NCBI RefSeq assembly: GCF_008087085.1
Contig: NZ_VIYJ01000003.1
Span: 434,001-498,000, forward strand
DNA: 64,000 nt
Source: Nocardioides rubriscoriae
GTDB lineage: Bacteria > Actinomycetota > Actinomycetes > Propionibacteriales > Nocardioidaceae
Direction of reading: 5' to 3'
Every line of letters starts with the position of its first letter. The first letter of the stretch is position 1. A program made the position numbers and the translations under genes. Positions 63,861 through 64,000 of the stretch are shown here, one piece after another. The notes below the pieces were generated by a model. The model saw only the letters and a program-made list of their open reading frames with translations. It had not been told where the DNA came from and ran no database searches.

Positions 63861-64000
63861 GTGAGCGACCTCATCGACACCACCGAGATGTATCTGCGGA
63901 CCATCTACGAGCTGGTCGAGGAGGGCATCGTGCCGCTGCGGGCCCGCATCGCCGAGCGCCTGCACCAGAGCGGCCCGACCGTCTCGCAGACCGTGGCCCG
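63861..64000 (+). CDS. DtxR/IdeR-family metalloregulator, cut by the window edge
   Basis: 46 residues from a GTG at 63861: [39 protein letters not shown]. This is the DtxR N-terminal helix-turn-helix. The family represses iron- or manganese-responsive genes when metal is bound. The metal-binding domains lie outside the window. Confidence 0.88.
   Translation, partial: MSDLIDTTEMYLRTIYELVEEGIVPLRARIAERLHQSGPTVSQTVA

Overview
The window is high-GC DNA from an actinobacterium, most likely a Nocardioides-like member of the Propionibacteriales. The evidence is strong GC bias at third codon positions, frequent GTG starts with 4-base GTGA/ATGA overlaps, a WXG100 protein, a two-component LigD plus Ku, an MSMEG_05xx-type nitrogen-starvation (Nit1C) cluster, an actinobacterial tad locus, and a dispersed palindromic repeat of the GGTGGTCGAG type. 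The taxonomic call is inference; no rRNA or tRNA gene was seen.

Left flank (1-25 kb). It starts with a cut-off WXG100 gene, an unrecognised membrane protein, a PP2C-type phosphatase, an SDR and a Ku/LigD end-joining set whose ligase and polymerase are separate genes. A two-component pair follows, whose kinase has an unrecognisable ATPase domain. Next is a ten-gene minus-strand block (8587-16937) matching the Nit1C cluster: amidohydrolase, MSMEG_0572-type protein, radical SAM enzyme, GNAT-AIR synthase fusion, nitrilase, MSMEG_0570-type protein, FAD oxidoreductase, a second nitrilase-fold protein that has lost its catalytic Cys, and a glycosyltransferase. An Hpt protein, a large hybrid kinase (two kinase cores, three receivers), gluconokinase, a membrane protein with an HExxH motif, a GAF-HisKA protein without ATPase, and a membrane diguanylate cyclase complete the flank.

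Tad locus and integrated island (25-52.4 kb). tadA, tadB and tadC are followed, 21.8 kb later, by a Flp-like pilin and three TadE/G-like genes. The gap is an integrated element inside tadC. A large serine integrase sits beside the right end. The two junctions share GT/GTC, and joining the element ends gives a nearly perfect palindromic attP (GTTCTAG-GT-CTAGAAC). tadC loses its last 20 codons, which lie as a fragment past the right junction. The island is less GC-rich than the flanks. It carries ArdA, a small serine recombinase, a DUF2510 protein with a coupled lipoprotein, an XRE regulator, a Ser/Thr kinase, a winged-helix protein and a replication-initiator-like gene with a 21-bp tandem array inside its coding sequence.

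The core of the island is a compact minus-strand operon (42.7-32.8 kb): a C5-cytosine methyltransferase, a P-loop ATPase resembling DptF, a protein in the DptG position, a 1664-aa HerA-type ATPase with an internal D...ExK motif resembling DptH, and an 81-aa protein. A gene with a HEPN-like RNLLLH motif lies just upstream. No dndBCDE phosphorothioation genes are present. This looks like a DptFGH-type restriction module coupled to 5-methylcytosine instead of phosphorothioate and is the best candidate here for an under-described defence system.

Right flank (52.4-64 kb). A TetR regulator overlaps the first of two ABC half-transporter genes, which form a heterodimeric exporter with one degenerate ATP site. 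A crotonase follows. A DHA2-type MFS exporter is preceded by a 12-codon leader ORF with a near-perfect Shine-Dalgarno, three large stem-loops and two matching inverted-repeat operators, and is followed by its MarR regulator. The flank ends with a GH13 glucosidase, a thioesterase-like protein, a photolyase and the start of a DtxR-family regulator.
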